DNA of 64,000 bases from contig JARGPI010000001.1 of the NCBI GenBank assembly GCA_029213005.1, positions 369,356 to 433,355 of the forward strand. Reading direction: 5' to 3'. Both the position numbers and the translations under genes were made by a program. Under the pieces are notes generated by a model, which did not search any database, had not been told where the DNA came from, and worked only from the letters and a program-made list of their open reading frames with translations. Below are positions 16,514 through 28,258 of the stretch, piece by piece (position 1 is the first letter of the stretch; every line of letters begins with the position of its first letter). The stretch is from Verrucomicrobiales bacterium. Lineage in GTDB: Bacteria > Verrucomicrobiota > Verrucomicrobiia > Verrucomicrobiales > DEV007.

Positions 16514-17970
16514 GAAGCTTTGTTGAAACGACTCACCAACAACCCGACGAGGAAGATAGATAACGTTCCGATCACCACGGTGAGATTGGCATCAATCGCG
16601 GGGCGAAAATTTTCAGGCACCCACCCTTTGTCTGCTGCGGTTAACCAGAAAATCACCAGCACGCCAACGGTCACTGCGATCGCTGCCACCGTATTTTTCG
16701 CCTGACGAACAATCAAACCGAGCAGAAAGAGCCCGAGAATTCCACCGGAAAAGATTCCTGAAATTTTCCACCAGTTATCGAGAGCACTTTTTACTCCGAT
16801 CATCGCCAGTGCCGCACCGGTCCCGATAATTCCGTAACCGATCGTGGCAAATTGCAGCACTTTCATTCCCACTTTCTCAGAAGGCACTTTTTTGCTGAAC
16901 CGCTTCACCAGATCACACCAGGTCAACGTTGCGGAACCGTTCAACGAGGAATCAACCGAACTCATCGCCGCCGCGAGTACCGCCGCGATCAGTAAACCGG
17001 TGATTCCCACGGGCAGCTCCGTCGAAATAAAGTAGGGAAAGATCTCATCGGATTTCAATCCGGCTTCCGGTAGCAATTCAGGCTGCGCTCCGTAAAAAGC
17101 AAAAAGCCCCGTCCCGACCAAAAAGAGCAGACCCGAGATCGGAATGTACAAAAGCGCCCCGAGCCAGACACTTTTCTTTGCCGCCTCTTCGCTGTCAGCC
17201 GTCGCATATCGCTGAACGTAGCTCTGATCGATTCCGAAATTCTGCAGGTTGATGAACAATCCAAAAACCAGGATCACCCAGAAGGTGGGTTCATTCAGCG
17301 TTGCTCCGAAACTTCCCAGAGAAAATTTGTCTGACGCCTGGGCAATCTCGAAAACCTGCCCCGCCCCTTCCGGCATTCCGGTAAAGATTACGCCGAGACA
17401 CAGAAAAATTCCGACCGTTAACACGATACTTTGGACCACATCGGTCCAGATCACCGCTTCGATTCCGCCAATCAAGGTGTAAACGGTAACTAAAATTCCG
17501 GTCACAATAATGATCGTCGTCACGCTCCAACCCGTTAAAGGAGCAAGGGCCAGTGCTACGAGGTATAAAATTGTCCCGACCCTTCCCATCTGGGTGAGGA
17601 GATAACAAATCACTGCGTAAATTCTCGCCCAGGCACCAAATCGTTCCTCGAGATGGGTGTAGGCGGAAATTTCGCCGGTCTTACGGAAAAAGGGAACAAA
17701 ATAACGAGTCGCGATCCACGCGGCGATCGGAAGAGAGAGTCCGAAGACAAAGGGATTCCAGTTGGCCGCGAAACTCTTCCCCGGATTGGCGAGGAAACTA
17801 ATGCTGCTGACAAAGGTTCCGAAAATGGAAAGCCCCACCGCCCAGCCGGGCAAGGCTCCGCCCGCTGCCATAAACCCTTCGGTGGTGTTGGATCGCTTAG
17901 CCAGCCAGATCCCCAGGCCGACCACCACAATGAGATAAATAACGAGAACTGATAGATCGATGATTTCCAT
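16510..17970 (-). CDS. Sodium:solute symporter (SSS family)
   Basis: The 486-residue membrane protein has about thirteen hydrophobic segments and SSS landmarks: the opening helix DLSVLVIYLIVVVGLGIWLAKR, the TTEGFMAAGGALPGWAVGLSIFGTFVSSISFLA region that contributes to the Na2 site, and YTLIGGIEAVIWTDVVQ. The family couples sodium entry to uptake of sugars, amino acids, sialic acid or vitamins; the substrate cannot be read from sequence. Planctomycete and verrucomicrobial members often accompany sugar-degradation genes, but none is adjacent. The TAG stop (16510-16512) lies inside the terminal GTAGC of the REP array, so the array defines the present C-terminus. Confidence 0.9.
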   Translation of the reverse strand: MEIIDLSVLVIYLIVVVGLGIWLAKRSNTTEGFMAAGGALPGWAVGLSIFGTFVSSISFLANPGKSFAANWNPFVFGLSLPIAAWIATRYFVPFFRKTGEISAYTHLEERFGAWARIYAVICYLLTQMGRVGTILYLVALALAPLTGWSVTTIIIVTGILVTVYTLIGGIEAVIWTDVVQSIVLTVGIFLCLGVIFTGMPEGAGQVFEIAQASDKFSLGSFGATLNEPTFWVILVFGLFINLQNFGIDQSYVQRYATADSEEAAKKSVWLGALLYIPISGLLFLVGTGLFAFYGAQPELLPEAGLKSDEIFPYFISTELPVGITGLLIAAVLAAAMSSVDSSLNGSATLTWCDLVKRFSKKVPSEKVGMKVLQFATIGYGIIGTGAALAMIGVKSALDNWWKISGIFSGGILGLFLLGLIVRQAKNTVAAIAVTVGVLVIFWLTAADKGWVPENFRPAIDANLTVVIGTLSIFLVGLLVSRFNKAS

Positions 17971-18012
17971 GAAAGTTTCCGACCCTAGCAGAGTGGGAAG
18001 TGGAAAATCAAT

Positions 18013-18210
18013 TTAATCATCCATCCCGATCGCGGCAGCAGAAACCGTTTGGTCTTCTTCGTCCTCCAGCCAGCACTGGATCACCATGGGGCGACAGCAA
18101 ACCTCGCAATCGTAGTCCAGCGCACAGGGCACCTCTTCGGGAAGAGGCAGGGCGACGTAAAACGTTTCAAAACAGGTGGGGCATGTCACCGGAGCGGTAT
18201 CCATTCGCAA
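18013..18210 (-). CDS. CPXCG-motif cysteine-rich protein
   Basis: The 65-residue product resembles the CPXCG cysteine-rich family: a first pair CPTC, an ETFYVALPLPEE-type middle, then a second pair in DYDCEVCCRPM, and an acidic C-terminal tail. The four paired cysteines should bind one zinc or similar metal. Here the first motif reads CPTCF rather than CPxCG. Function in the family is unknown. The gene is divergent from the CRTAC1-like gene at 18371, with 160 bases between starts. Confidence 0.78.
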   Translation of the reverse strand: MRMDTAPVTCPTCFETFYVALPLPEEVPCALDYDCEVCCRPMVIQCWLEDEEDQTVSAAAIGMDD

Positions 18211-18370
18211 AATTGACGTTACTTCGAGGAAAGAGCAATGACTTTAGAACGTCGATACGTTCCAATAATAAGTTTGAGGCTCGACATATCACACGAAATT
18301 CGTATGAATTTGAGCCCCTTCTCTCTACGATTTCATGTCGTAATCTTTCTGTTACGTGACAAACCACTTT

Positions 18371-21300
18371 ATGCGTCTCCTGAGTATTCTCTTTTGTTTT
18401 TTGATCCCGGCGATTTTCGAATCGGCCACTGCCGCTCCGGATAGTCAGCTTCTCGAGATGCAGCGCCTCAACCCGAAAAGTCAGTGGAGCGGAAAAACGC
18501 TGTTCCAACCGATCCCGGGCAACAGCATTGGAGTGGACATCGAGTACCCTCTCGATCCCAAACATCGGATGAAGCGCCTTTACGCTCACGGGTGGGCCAC
18601 CGGCAACTGCGCGATTGGCGACATCAATGGCGACGGGCGGATGGACCTCTTTTTTCCCGGGACCACTACCGAACACAAACTTTATATTCAGAACAACGAC
18701 TTCACTTTCACCGATAAAACCGAAGAAGCGCAGGTCGGCGGCGACCCGGGGATCTGGGGATCGGCGGCGGTGATGGGCGATATCGATCGCGATGGAGACC
18801 TCGATGTTTTCGTCACAAATTTTGGATCTCCGAATCAGCTCTTCATCAACATAAGCCGGGGCAACCGGATTCGGTTCACCGAGATGGCTGCGGAATACGG
18901 AGTGAATCTTTCCGGCGGCTGCCTCGGAGCGAGTTTTGTCGATTTTAATGGCGACGGTTGGCTCGACCTGTTTGTCCAAACCTACCATTACGAACCGGAA
19001 AAAGGACGTCCTGAAAAAGTGGAAGTGGAAAAGGTCGGGAACATCGCCCGGGTTAAAGATCCTTTACTGGAGAGATCCTATCTCGCCTATTTCGACGAGG
19101 GCAAAAAGACCAAGTGGGTCGAAGCCGGATTGTCCGATGTGTTATTCATCAATAACCGGAAGGGTAAACTTGTTGTTCCTGACACCGGAGTTTCACTGGG
19201 GCGGTCCTATGGCACCTCCCATGTCTGGTGGGATCTCGATAATGACCTCCGCGCTGACCTTTATACCGGCAATGACAGTCACGGCCCCGATTTGTTCTAC
19301 CGGCAGATCGGACGGAATCGTCTCGCCGAGGTGGGACGAAGCAGCATTCCCTGCTCACCCTGGTTTGCCCGCGGTGCCACCACGGCTGATTTTAACAACG
19401 ACCTCCAGATTGACTTTTTCGGAACCAGTTATGGTCCTTTAACCCGGGAAGATCGCCTCAATTATGGCGAGCCGTTTCCCCGCGATATCCTTCGCAACCT
19501 CACCAGCGGAGGAACCCGCCAGGTGGCGCGTAATGTGATGCTCTCCAACACCGGGACCTCCCGCTTTGAAGAAGTGGCCCAGATGGCGGGGCTTGCCTAT
19601 ACCGGCGCCGCCTGGTCGGTGAAATCGGGAGACTACGATTGCGACGGGCGGACCGATCTTTTTATCGTCACCGGTGAAGCGCGGGATTGGACCTCTCTAC
19701 CCGGTGACCAATTGGTAGGTGAAAAATTAAAAGGTAAAACCCGATGGGACATTTTGGAAAAGCAGCCTGAAAATCGGCAAAAGGATCTCGCGTTTCAAAA
19801 TAGGGGGAACTGGGAATTTGCGGAAGTCGGCCGGGACTGGGGGCTCGACCACCTCGGCATGAGTTATTGCGTCAGTCAGGGAGACCTCGATGGCGATGGT
19901 GATCTTGATCTGGTAGTGAACCGGTTGAACGAAGGCGTCACCATTTACCGGAATCATAGCCAGGAACCGAGAACGGTGTTTGATTTTAAAGGCGTTGAAT
20001 CCAATACTGCGGGCATCGGTGTTGAGATGCTCGCCATCGTCGGGAATCAGGGTCAGCTCCGGCAACTGTATCCCACCGGCGGATTCAAATCGAGCGACAC
20101 CGAGGCGATTCATCTCGGTCTCGGAAAAGAAAGTCTCGTCAAACGAGTGACCTTCCGCTGGCCGGGCAGCCAAACCGTCGAGACCTTCGAAAATCTCAAA
20201 CCCGGCTTTCGCTACACCGTTAAAGAAGGCCGCACCTTCCGCGCCCCGGTTACGAAAGTGACTCGCCCGCCTCTCTTCCGGGGCATCGGCTCTATGAAAG
20301 GAGTGGGTTATACGGAAGCGGACTTTTCAGCTTCGTCGGTTCAGTTGATGCTGCCGGAAGTAATCGCCAATCAAGGGCCCGGCCTTGCCGCCTCCGATCT
20401 CGACGGCGATGGACTCACCGAACTTTACCTCTCCGGATCGCGCGGCGTTAAAGGACAATTTATATCCCCCTCTCCGGCTCTACTCCAAAAAGAACAGCCC
20501 TTCGGCATCGCGAATATGACGGAGGAAACTCAGCCGCTGTTCTTCGACGCCGACAGCGATGGCGACCTGGATCTGTTTCTCGGTGATGGAGGTATCGAGT
20601 ATGGAAATGCTGACTATATATTATGGGACCGCCTTTGCCTGAATCTCGGTCAGGGTCAATACGCCCTCGCCCCCAAAGGCTACCTTCCCCCAATCAAAGA
20701 ATTCACCAGTGCGGTGGCGGCCGCGGACTACGATCGCGACGGAGATCTTGATTTATTTGTCGGTTCCCGAATGAAGAAGGCAGGCTACCCGTTGTCCGGC
20801 CAAAATCTGATTCTCGAAAATCAGGGCAGAGCTAAGTTCAAAGATTCGACTGACACCATCGCCAAAGGGCTCGCCAATTCCGGAATGGTGACCGGTGCGA
20901 TTTGGACCGATGCCAACCGCGATGGGTGGATCGATCTTTTGATCACTCACGATTGGGGCACACCACAGCTCTGGCTCAATCAAAAAGGGAAACTCACCAA
21001 CGCAACCGAAGCAGCGGGTCTGGCAAACCTCCGGGGACGGTGGAACGGCGTGACCGGTCGCGATCTGGATAATGATGGCGATATCGACTACCTCCTTTCC
21101 AATCTGGGAACCAACTCGGGGTCCGATGCCACTCACGTCTACAACAAAGTTTTCGAAGTATCGGAAGCACCCACTGTCGTCTTCGCCGCTAAGGAGGGAA
21201 ATAAAATTCTGCCTACCGACAACTGGTCAGAGTGGGCAGGTATTCCCTCGATAAAAAAACAGGTGCCTACACCGGAAACCTTTTCCGCAAAAGCAGAAGA

Positions 21301-21985
21301 CCTGTTCGGCTTCGGGGCGCCACCACTGGCGACCGTAAATGAGCTGCGCACCGGTCTCCTCATCAACAACGGCTCCGGCAAATTCAAATTCAAACCGCTT
21401 CCGGGCGGTGCCCAGATCGCTCCCGCCTACGGCATCGTGATGACCGATTTTAATTTCGACGGGAAATGCGATGCCTTTGTCCTGCAGAACGAAACCTCGC
21501 CCTCGATGAGAAATCCCGATCCGGCGAACAATGGCGTGTCCCGTCTCTACCTCGGAACCGGCAACCCGCGAAATCCACTTCTCCCGATGGGACCCGACGA
21601 AAGTGGACTGGTTCTTTTTGGTAATGGCAGGGCCGCAGTGGTCACGGATCTGAATGCCGACAGTCGGGCCGATCTGATCTGCACCATGAACAACGCCGAC
21701 CCGGCACCCTTCATGAATCACGAACCGAAAGGTCGCTATCAACCTCTCAAAGTACAACTCGACTTCACCGGCAAACCCGTGGCCGGCGCTTTTATCACCG
21801 TTCGAATTCCGAACTTCCCGACGCAATCAGCAGAGTACTATGCCGGGGGTGGTTACATGAGTCAGTCATCATCCGATCTGTTCTTCGGCGCTCCCGGGAA
21901 ACCCACCGGACCCGCCGTGATTACGATCCGCTGGTCGGACGGTTCCACCACGGAGCGAAAATATTTCTTCGACGTAGGGAACTGA
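18371..21985 (+). CDS. Exported FG-GAP/ASPIC-UnbV (CRTAC1-like) protein with duplicated architecture
   Basis: I place the start at ATG 18371, giving MRLLSILFCFLIPAIFESATA as a signal peptide; a GTG 15 bases upstream is also in frame. The product has 1204 residues. At least fourteen Asp-rich FG-GAP/VCBS-type calcium loops of the DxNxDGxxDL type are visible (e.g. DINGDGRMDLFF, DLDGDGDLDLVV, DYDRDGDLDLFV). An ASPIC/UnbV-like segment (GIGVEML...HLGLGKES...RWPG) lies near residues 545-620. After more FG-GAP loops, a second diverged one (AGAFITV...AGGGYMSQSS...IRWSDG) closes the protein, so it looks like two CRTAC1-type units in tandem. Such proteins are extracellular, calcium-stabilised beta-propellers of unknown ligand. 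Confidence 0.9.
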   Translation: MRLLSILFCFLIPAIFESATAAPDSQLLEMQRLNPKSQWSGKTLFQPIPGNSIGVDIEYPLDPKHRMKRLYAHGWATGNCAIGDINGDGRMDLFFPGTTTEHKLYIQNNDFTFTDKTEEAQVGGDPGIWGSAAVMGDIDRDGDLDVFVTNFGSPNQLFINISRGNRIRFTEMAAEYGVNLSGGCLGASFVDFNGDGWLDLFVQTYHYEPEKGRPEKVEVEKVGNIARVKDPLLERSYLAYFDEGKKTKWVEAGLSDVLFINNRKGKLVVPDTGVSLGRSYGTSHVWWDLDNDLRADLYTGNDSHGPDLFYRQIGRNRLAEVGRSSIPCSPWFARGATTADFNNDLQIDFFGTSYGPLTREDRLNYGEPFPRDILRNLTSGGTRQVARNVMLSNTGTSRFEEVAQMAGLAYTGAAWSVKSGDYDCDGRTDLFIVTGEARDWTSLPGDQLVGEKLKGKTRWDILEKQPENRQKDLAFQNRGNWEFAEVGRDWGLDHLGMSYCVSQGDLDGDGDLDLVVNRLNEGVTIYRNHSQEPRTVFDFKGVESNTAGIGVEMLAIVGNQGQLRQLYPTGGFKSSDTEAIHLGLGKESLVKRVTFRWPGSQTVETFENLKPGFRYTVKEGRTFRAPVTKVTRPPLFRGIGSMKGVGYTEADFSASSVQLMLPEVIANQGPGLAASDLDGDGLTELYLSGSRGVKGQFISPSPALLQKEQPFGIANMTEETQPLFFDADSDGDLDLFLGDGGIEYGNADYILWDRLCLNLGQGQYALAPKGYLPPIKEFTSAVAAADYDRDGDLDLFVGSRMKKAGYPLSGQNLILENQGRAKFKDSTDTIAKGLANSGMVTGAIWTDANRDGWIDLLITHDWGTPQLWLNQKGKLTNATEAAGLANLRGRWNGVTGRDLDNDGDIDYLLSNLGTNSGSDATHVYNKVFEVSEAPTVVFAAKEGNKILPTDNWSEWAGIPSIKKQVPTPETFSAKAEDLFGFGAPPLATVNELRTGLLINNGSGKFKFKPLPGGAQIAPAYGIVMTDFNFDGKCDAFVLQNETSPSMRNPDPANNGVSRLYLGTGNPRNPLLPMGPDESGLVLFGNGRAAVVTDLNADSRADLICTMNNADPAPFMNHEPKGRYQPLKVQLDFTGKPVAGAFITVRIPNFPTQSAEYYAGGGYMSQSSSDLFFGAPGKPTGPAVITIRWSDGSTTERKYFFDVGN

Positions 21986-22089
21986 TCTTCGCAAAGTGAA
22001 TCATTTTCCCGGCAGCCCCCTGCCCTTCCCGGCTTGACTTATCTTTGATGCACTGCAATTTGCGCCAAAATTAAAAGCTTAACCATTTT

Positions 22090-23307
22090 ATGAAAATTGC
22101 TTTCCTGACAGCTGGAGGAATCGCCCCGTGCCTCTCATCTTCAATCGGTGGACTGATCGAACAGTATAATAAATTGGCGCCCGATGCCACACTCTGCGGT
22201 TACCTCAATGGTTACCAGGGATTGCTCCTCGGAAATTCCTATGAGTTCCCCAACGCCGTTCGCGAAAACTATTCCAAGTTCTACGACTTCGGCGGAAGCC
22301 CCATTGGCAACAGCCGGGTGAAACTCACTAACGTCGACGACTGCACCAAACGCGGTCTCGTTAAAGAAGGGCAACTGCCTCTCGAAGTCGCTGCCGAAAG
22401 ATTGAAGCAGGACGGTATCGACATTCTCCACACCATCGGTGGCGACGACACTAACACTACAGCAGCCGACCTCGCCGCATATTTGAAAGATAACGGTTAC
22501 GATCTCACCGTGGTTGGTTTGCCCAAGACGATCGATAACGACGTCTACCCGATCGCTCAAACTCTCGGCGCCGTTACCGCAGCTGAACAGAGCGCGCGCT
22601 TTTTCCAGAACATCGCAAATGAAAACACCACGAGCGGACGTCAGCTCATCATTCACGAAGTGATGGGTCGTAACTGCGGATGGCTCACCGGTCGCGCCGC
22701 TTACGACTTCCGGAAAAAAATCGAGGACTGGTCCTGGCTTCCGGAAGGACTGCTTCGCCAGGCTCGCTGGGATATCGATGCAGTCTGGGTACCGGAACTT
22801 GAAATTGATCTCGATGCCGAAGTCAGCCGCCTCACCGATGCGATGGACAAAAACGACTGCGTAAACATTTTCCTTTCCGAGGGAGCTGGAGTCGACACCA
22901 TCGTGAAAGAAAAACTCGCCGCTGGTGAAGAAATCAAAAAGGACGCTTTCGGTCACTATAGAATCGATGAACTCGACACCGGAAAGTGGTTCGGAGAACA
23001 ACTCAAATCCAAACTCGGTGCTGAAAAAGTACTCGTGCAAAAGAGTGGCTACTTCGCCCGCTCCGCTGCGCCGAATGCAGAAGACCTCGCTCTCATTAAG
23101 AAAAGCTGTGTGCAAGCAGCCCAGTCCGCTCTCGATAAAGTGAGTGGTGTGGCCGGGCTTGACGAAGACAATGGCGGAGAGATGGGAACCATTCCGTTCC
23201 CGAAAATCGCCGGACACAAACCGTTCGATGTTGACCTCGAATGGTACACCACAATGCTCGCTGATCTGGGGCAACCCATCGGTAAAAAAGCCGAATCCAA
23301 TCACTAA
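22090..23307 (+). CDS. pfp: Pyrophosphate-dependent 6-phosphofructokinase
   Basis: The 405-residue enzyme phosphorylates fructose 6-phosphate reversibly with PPi instead of ATP. The start MKIAFLTAGGIAPCLSSSIGG is the phosphofructokinase N-terminus. GGDDTN (from residue 117) and PKTIDND (about residue 146) are the diagnostic PPi-type residues: the second Asp of GGDD blocks ATP binding, and Lys replaces the Gly of PGTIDND in ATP enzymes. The substrate loop HEVMGRNCGWLTG is also present. It lies just upstream of pyruvate phosphate dikinase, which supports a PPi-linked glycolysis. Between them are three copies of the 22-bp TGTAC repeat and a consensus promoter, so ppdK is probably transcribed separately. 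Confidence 0.93.
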   Translation: MKIAFLTAGGIAPCLSSSIGGLIEQYNKLAPDATLCGYLNGYQGLLLGNSYEFPNAVRENYSKFYDFGGSPIGNSRVKLTNVDDCTKRGLVKEGQLPLEVAAERLKQDGIDILHTIGGDDTNTTAADLAAYLKDNGYDLTVVGLPKTIDNDVYPIAQTLGAVTAAEQSARFFQNIANENTTSGRQLIIHEVMGRNCGWLTGRAAYDFRKKIEDWSWLPEGLLRQARWDIDAVWVPELEIDLDAEVSRLTDAMDKNDCVNIFLSEGAGVDTIVKEKLAAGEEIKKDAFGHYRIDELDTGKWFGEQLKSKLGAEKVLVQKSGYFARSAAPNAEDLALIKKSCVQAAQSALDKVSGVAGLDEDNGGEMGTIPFPKIAGHKPFDVDLEWYTTMLADLGQPIGKKAESNH

Positions 23308-23329
23308 TCAAATCACCCTGTTAGCAGAC

Positions 23330-23386
23330 TGTACAGGGTACAGTTTGCTACTGTACAGGGTACAATGAAAGACCGTACCGGGTACA
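23330..23386. repeat. Three 13-bp TGTAC dyads, 22-bp period
   Basis: TGTACAGGGTACA occurs at 23330-23342 and 23352-23364, and the variant CGTACCGGGTACA at 23374-23386. Starts are exactly 22 bp apart. The array lies between pfp and ppdK, 32 bp upstream of the ppdK -35 hexamer. Confidence 0.88.
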
Positions 23387-23417
23387 CTTCGTGCGCTTCC
23401 GCTTGTTGATCGTGGGA

Positions 23418-23445
23418 TTGACAACCTTTGGCGACCGATTATAAT
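23418..23445 (+). promoter_or_regulatory. Consensus sigma-70 type promoter for ppdK
   Basis: TTGACA (23418-23423) and TATAAT (23440-23445) are both perfect consensus hexamers, separated by 16 bases, about 70 bases before the ppdK ATG. The spacing is one base short of the optimum. This is the best promoter match I saw in the window. Confidence 0.8.
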
Positions 23446-23514
23446 CCGCCGATTTTTCGGAGGTCTTTCAACCAAGTAACTAACGATTTTTCCTAAAAAG
23501 AACACGTAGTAGTA

Positions 23515-26304
<2,790 letters not shown>

Positions 26305-26328
26305 ATTTCTTCGATAAATCGAATTCAG

Positions 26329-26364
26329 AAGCTCCGCAGGCCGTAAGGTTTGCGGAGCTTTTTT
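26329..26364 (+). terminator. Rho-independent terminator of ppdK
   Basis: AAGCTCCGCA (26329-26338) pairs perfectly with TGCGGAGCTT (26351-26360) around a 12-base loop; the descending arm runs into a six-base T tract, 25 bases after the ppdK stop. Confidence 0.85.
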
Positions 26365-26581
26365 GTGTTCCGAAAGAGGAAGAAAGTTGAGATTCACACA
26401 GAGACAGGAGGGCGGTTAAAACGGATGTGATTGTAGTGAGCACCGGAGCTTTTCCCTCAATTTTTTCAAATGATCAAAAAAGTTGGCCAACCGATCCGCA
26501 AAAGAACGCCCTTAATCATGAGCGGGGAAACAAGTCCTCCGTAAAGTGTAACCAAAGATAATAAATAGAATTATACCAATC

Positions 26582-27313
26582 ATGAAATCAAAGCTGCTCT
26601 CAATTTTTCTTCTTTTTTCAAGTCTTAGCGCTGCTTCAGCACAGCAGGTTAACATAACTTTTAACAATCGAACCGATGGTCCAGTTTCGCTTTTCTGGGT
26701 TGACGGATCGGGCAATGAAATCTCCTATGGCGTTATTCCCGTTGGCCAACCTCTAAGTCTAACGACTTATCCTAATCACAGTTGGCGTTTTAAATCTGGA
26801 AACCAAATTATCGGGGCAATGATCGCATCAGCGAACCCGACTCAAAGTGTAGACATCAAAAAAGCGGGCCAACCTCAACCCGCTCCTGTGACCCAACCAA
26901 GTCAACCGGCCGGTGGAGCAGGGTTAAGTCAGAATGACGCTCTGCAATTACTTCAACTCGTCAACCAGGCAAGAAATCAGAATGGTGCTCCTCCGCTCAG
27001 TTACAATACCAAACTGACATTGGCAGCCGGCAAGCACTCTCAGGATATGGCCGCCAGGAATTACTTTAGCCACACCGCTCCGCAGCCCGCCCCTAATGGA
27101 GCCGCTATGAGTGAACGCGCCACCAACGCCGGATACCATTGGAGTCAGATCGCTGAGAATATCGCAAGCGGTCAAACCACCGTGCAGGCCGTCTTTAATA
27201 GTTGGATGAACTCTCCGGGACATAAAGCAAATATCCTCAACCCGGCATACGCTGAAATGGGAATTGGCAGAGCCGGAAACCTCTGGACCCAAATGTTCGG
27301 AAAAAGTTGGTAA
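26582..27313 (+). CDS. Secreted protein with VHL-beta-like and CAP (SCP/PR-1) domains
   Basis: A signal peptide (residues 1-20, ending SAAS-AQQ) leads into a domain of about 70 residues with the pVHL beta-domain pattern: ITFNNRTDGPVSLFWVDGSG, then YGVIPVGQPLSL, then TYPNHSWRFKSGNQIIG. A Pro/Gln linker (about residues 97-115) joins it to a CAP domain, recognisable from LLQLVNQARNQNGAPPLSY, the His in KHSQDMAARNYFSH, AENIASGQTTVQAVFNSWMNSPGHKANIL and the final AEMGIGRAGNLWTQMFG. CAP proteins are extracellular, stable and often bind lipid or metal; some are peptidases. The VHL-like fold is known in bacterial secreted proteins, where no hydroxyproline or ubiquitin role is implied. The gene is monocistronic. 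Confidence 0.85.
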   Translation: MKSKLLSIFLLFSSLSAASAQQVNITFNNRTDGPVSLFWVDGSGNEISYGVIPVGQPLSLTTYPNHSWRFKSGNQIIGAMIASANPTQSVDIKKAGQPQPAPVTQPSQPAGGAGLSQNDALQLLQLVNQARNQNGAPPLSYNTKLTLAAGKHSQDMAARNYFSHTAPQPAPNGAAMSERATNAGYHWSQIAENIASGQTTVQAVFNSWMNSPGHKANILNPAYAEMGIGRAGNLWTQMFGKSW

Positions 27314-27322
27314 TTCAAACCA

Positions 27323-27350
27323 GCGCCCGGCGAATAAGTTCGCCGGGCGC
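27323..27350 (+). terminator. GC-rich 12-bp hairpin after the CAP gene (no T-run)
   Basis: GCGCCCGGCGAA pairs perfectly with TTCGCCGGGCGC around the loop TAAG, 10 bases after the CAP stop. There is no T-run, so it may protect the mRNA 3' end or need a factor to terminate. A weaker GC hairpin lies at 27449-27473 (GCGGCCCGG/CCGGGCCGC). Confidence 0.5.
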
Positions 27351-27760
27351 TCAATGCCCGACGTTTCCTCCGGCTTTCCATGTTTGGCGGGCCACTGATT
27401 CTACTCCTCGAAAGACCGGTTTTGTTCGATGAATGGTCGGGCAATTGGGCGGCCCGGCAGAGGCCCGGGCCGCGTCCCAGTGGCTTTTCGCATAACATAT
27501 CCGGCGCTCAATCGCAAATTGTCTTAACGAAACCCCCAACCTGTCCCTTCCTCTCATTCTATCCCTGCATGAAGAACTGTAGGGAATATCGCTCGTTTCG
27601 GATCCGATGAATACAGCAAAAACTGATCCAACCCCGTTGACCTACTTGAATACCCAGTTCAATAGTTCACCGCTTTTAATCAGATATGGAATTACTCAAA
27701 ACCTCTCTAGGTTCATAGTGCCTTAGGCACCGCCTCGAAAGCCCACTATATAAATACGAC
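27351..27760. other. Intergenic stretch without recognisable gene
   Basis: About 400 bases. I see only short frames with no family resemblance, a GC hairpin at 27449-27473 and the small palindrome GTGCC-TTA-GGCAC (27718-27730). The local sequence switches from GC-rich to AT-rich around 27600. Confidence 0.5.
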
Positions 27761-27761
27761 T

Positions 27762-27787
27762 TAAAAACTAATCCCCGCAAAGCGGGG
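27762..27787 (-). terminator. Probable terminator of the TerB/M48 gene pair
   Basis: On the minus strand, CCCCGC-TTT-GCGGGG is followed by ATTAGTTTTT. The stem (27773-27787) lies 17 bases after the stop of the TerB-like gene. The T tract is interrupted, so efficiency is uncertain. Confidence 0.55.
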
Positions 27788-27803
27788 GTGAACCAGACAA
27801 GCT

Positions 27804-28220
27804 TCAGGAATTTAAAAATTCATTAGCATCGATGTCCGGCTTCTGGTTTTCCCGTGCCTGCTCGATGATTCCTTCCAGCATTCTGGGAACGTCACTGGGA
27901 CGAAATCCCATTCGGGTGGCTAGGGTTTGCACGAAGTCCATTTCGTCCTGCTGGATCACTCCATCAGCCAGCATCATGACGATGAGATCGTATAGCTGAG
28001 CAATACATTTATCGGGATTGTCAGGGACGACGAATTTAATTTTCTGAGGGTCTTTCAAGACTGCGTCGACTTCTTTCCGAGTCAGCCCCCAAACCATGCC
28101 CCGATCAACTAAAAAACTGTGTTCACTTTCATCATAGTCACCATCGATCATCGCGAGGGATATCATGTTTTTGAAGTGGCTTTTTTTCTCCTTGCTTTCT
28201 TTTGAATCGAATAATCCCAT
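27804..28220 (-). CDS. TerB-like domain protein
   Basis: The 138-residue cytoplasmic protein has the helical TerB-like pattern with two acidic DG-x4/5-E segments: IDGDYDESE (after FKNMISLAM) and ADGVIQQDEMDFV. These are the presumed metal-binding positions of the TerB/TerB-like family, found in tellurite-resistance and in membrane-linked stress complexes. The gene starts 38 bases after the stop of the M48-TerB gene on the same strand, and that protein carries the same kind of domain. The two are therefore probably cotranscribed and may interact through their TerB parts. Specific function unknown. Confidence 0.72.
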   Translation of the reverse strand: MGLFDSKESKEKKSHFKNMISLAMIDGDYDESEHSFLVDRGMVWGLTRKEVDAVLKDPQKIKFVVPDNPDKCIAQLYDLIVMMLADGVIQQDEMDFVQTLATRMGFRPSDVPRMLEGIIEQARENQKPDIDANEFLNS

Positions 28221-28258
28221 ATCTATTTTCTCTATATATACTTTCTGTTTTTGTGAGT

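Noticed and set aside
18167..18988. 273-codon frame antisense to the CRTAC1-like gene
   Set aside because: It overlaps the CPXCG gene and the FG-GAP repeats, whose GAT-rich loops leave the opposite frame open by chance.
22141..23304. 387-codon open frame antisense to the PPi-phosphofructokinase gene
   Set aside because: It is a shadow created by codon bias; the sense strand has all enzyme motifs and the antisense product matches no family.
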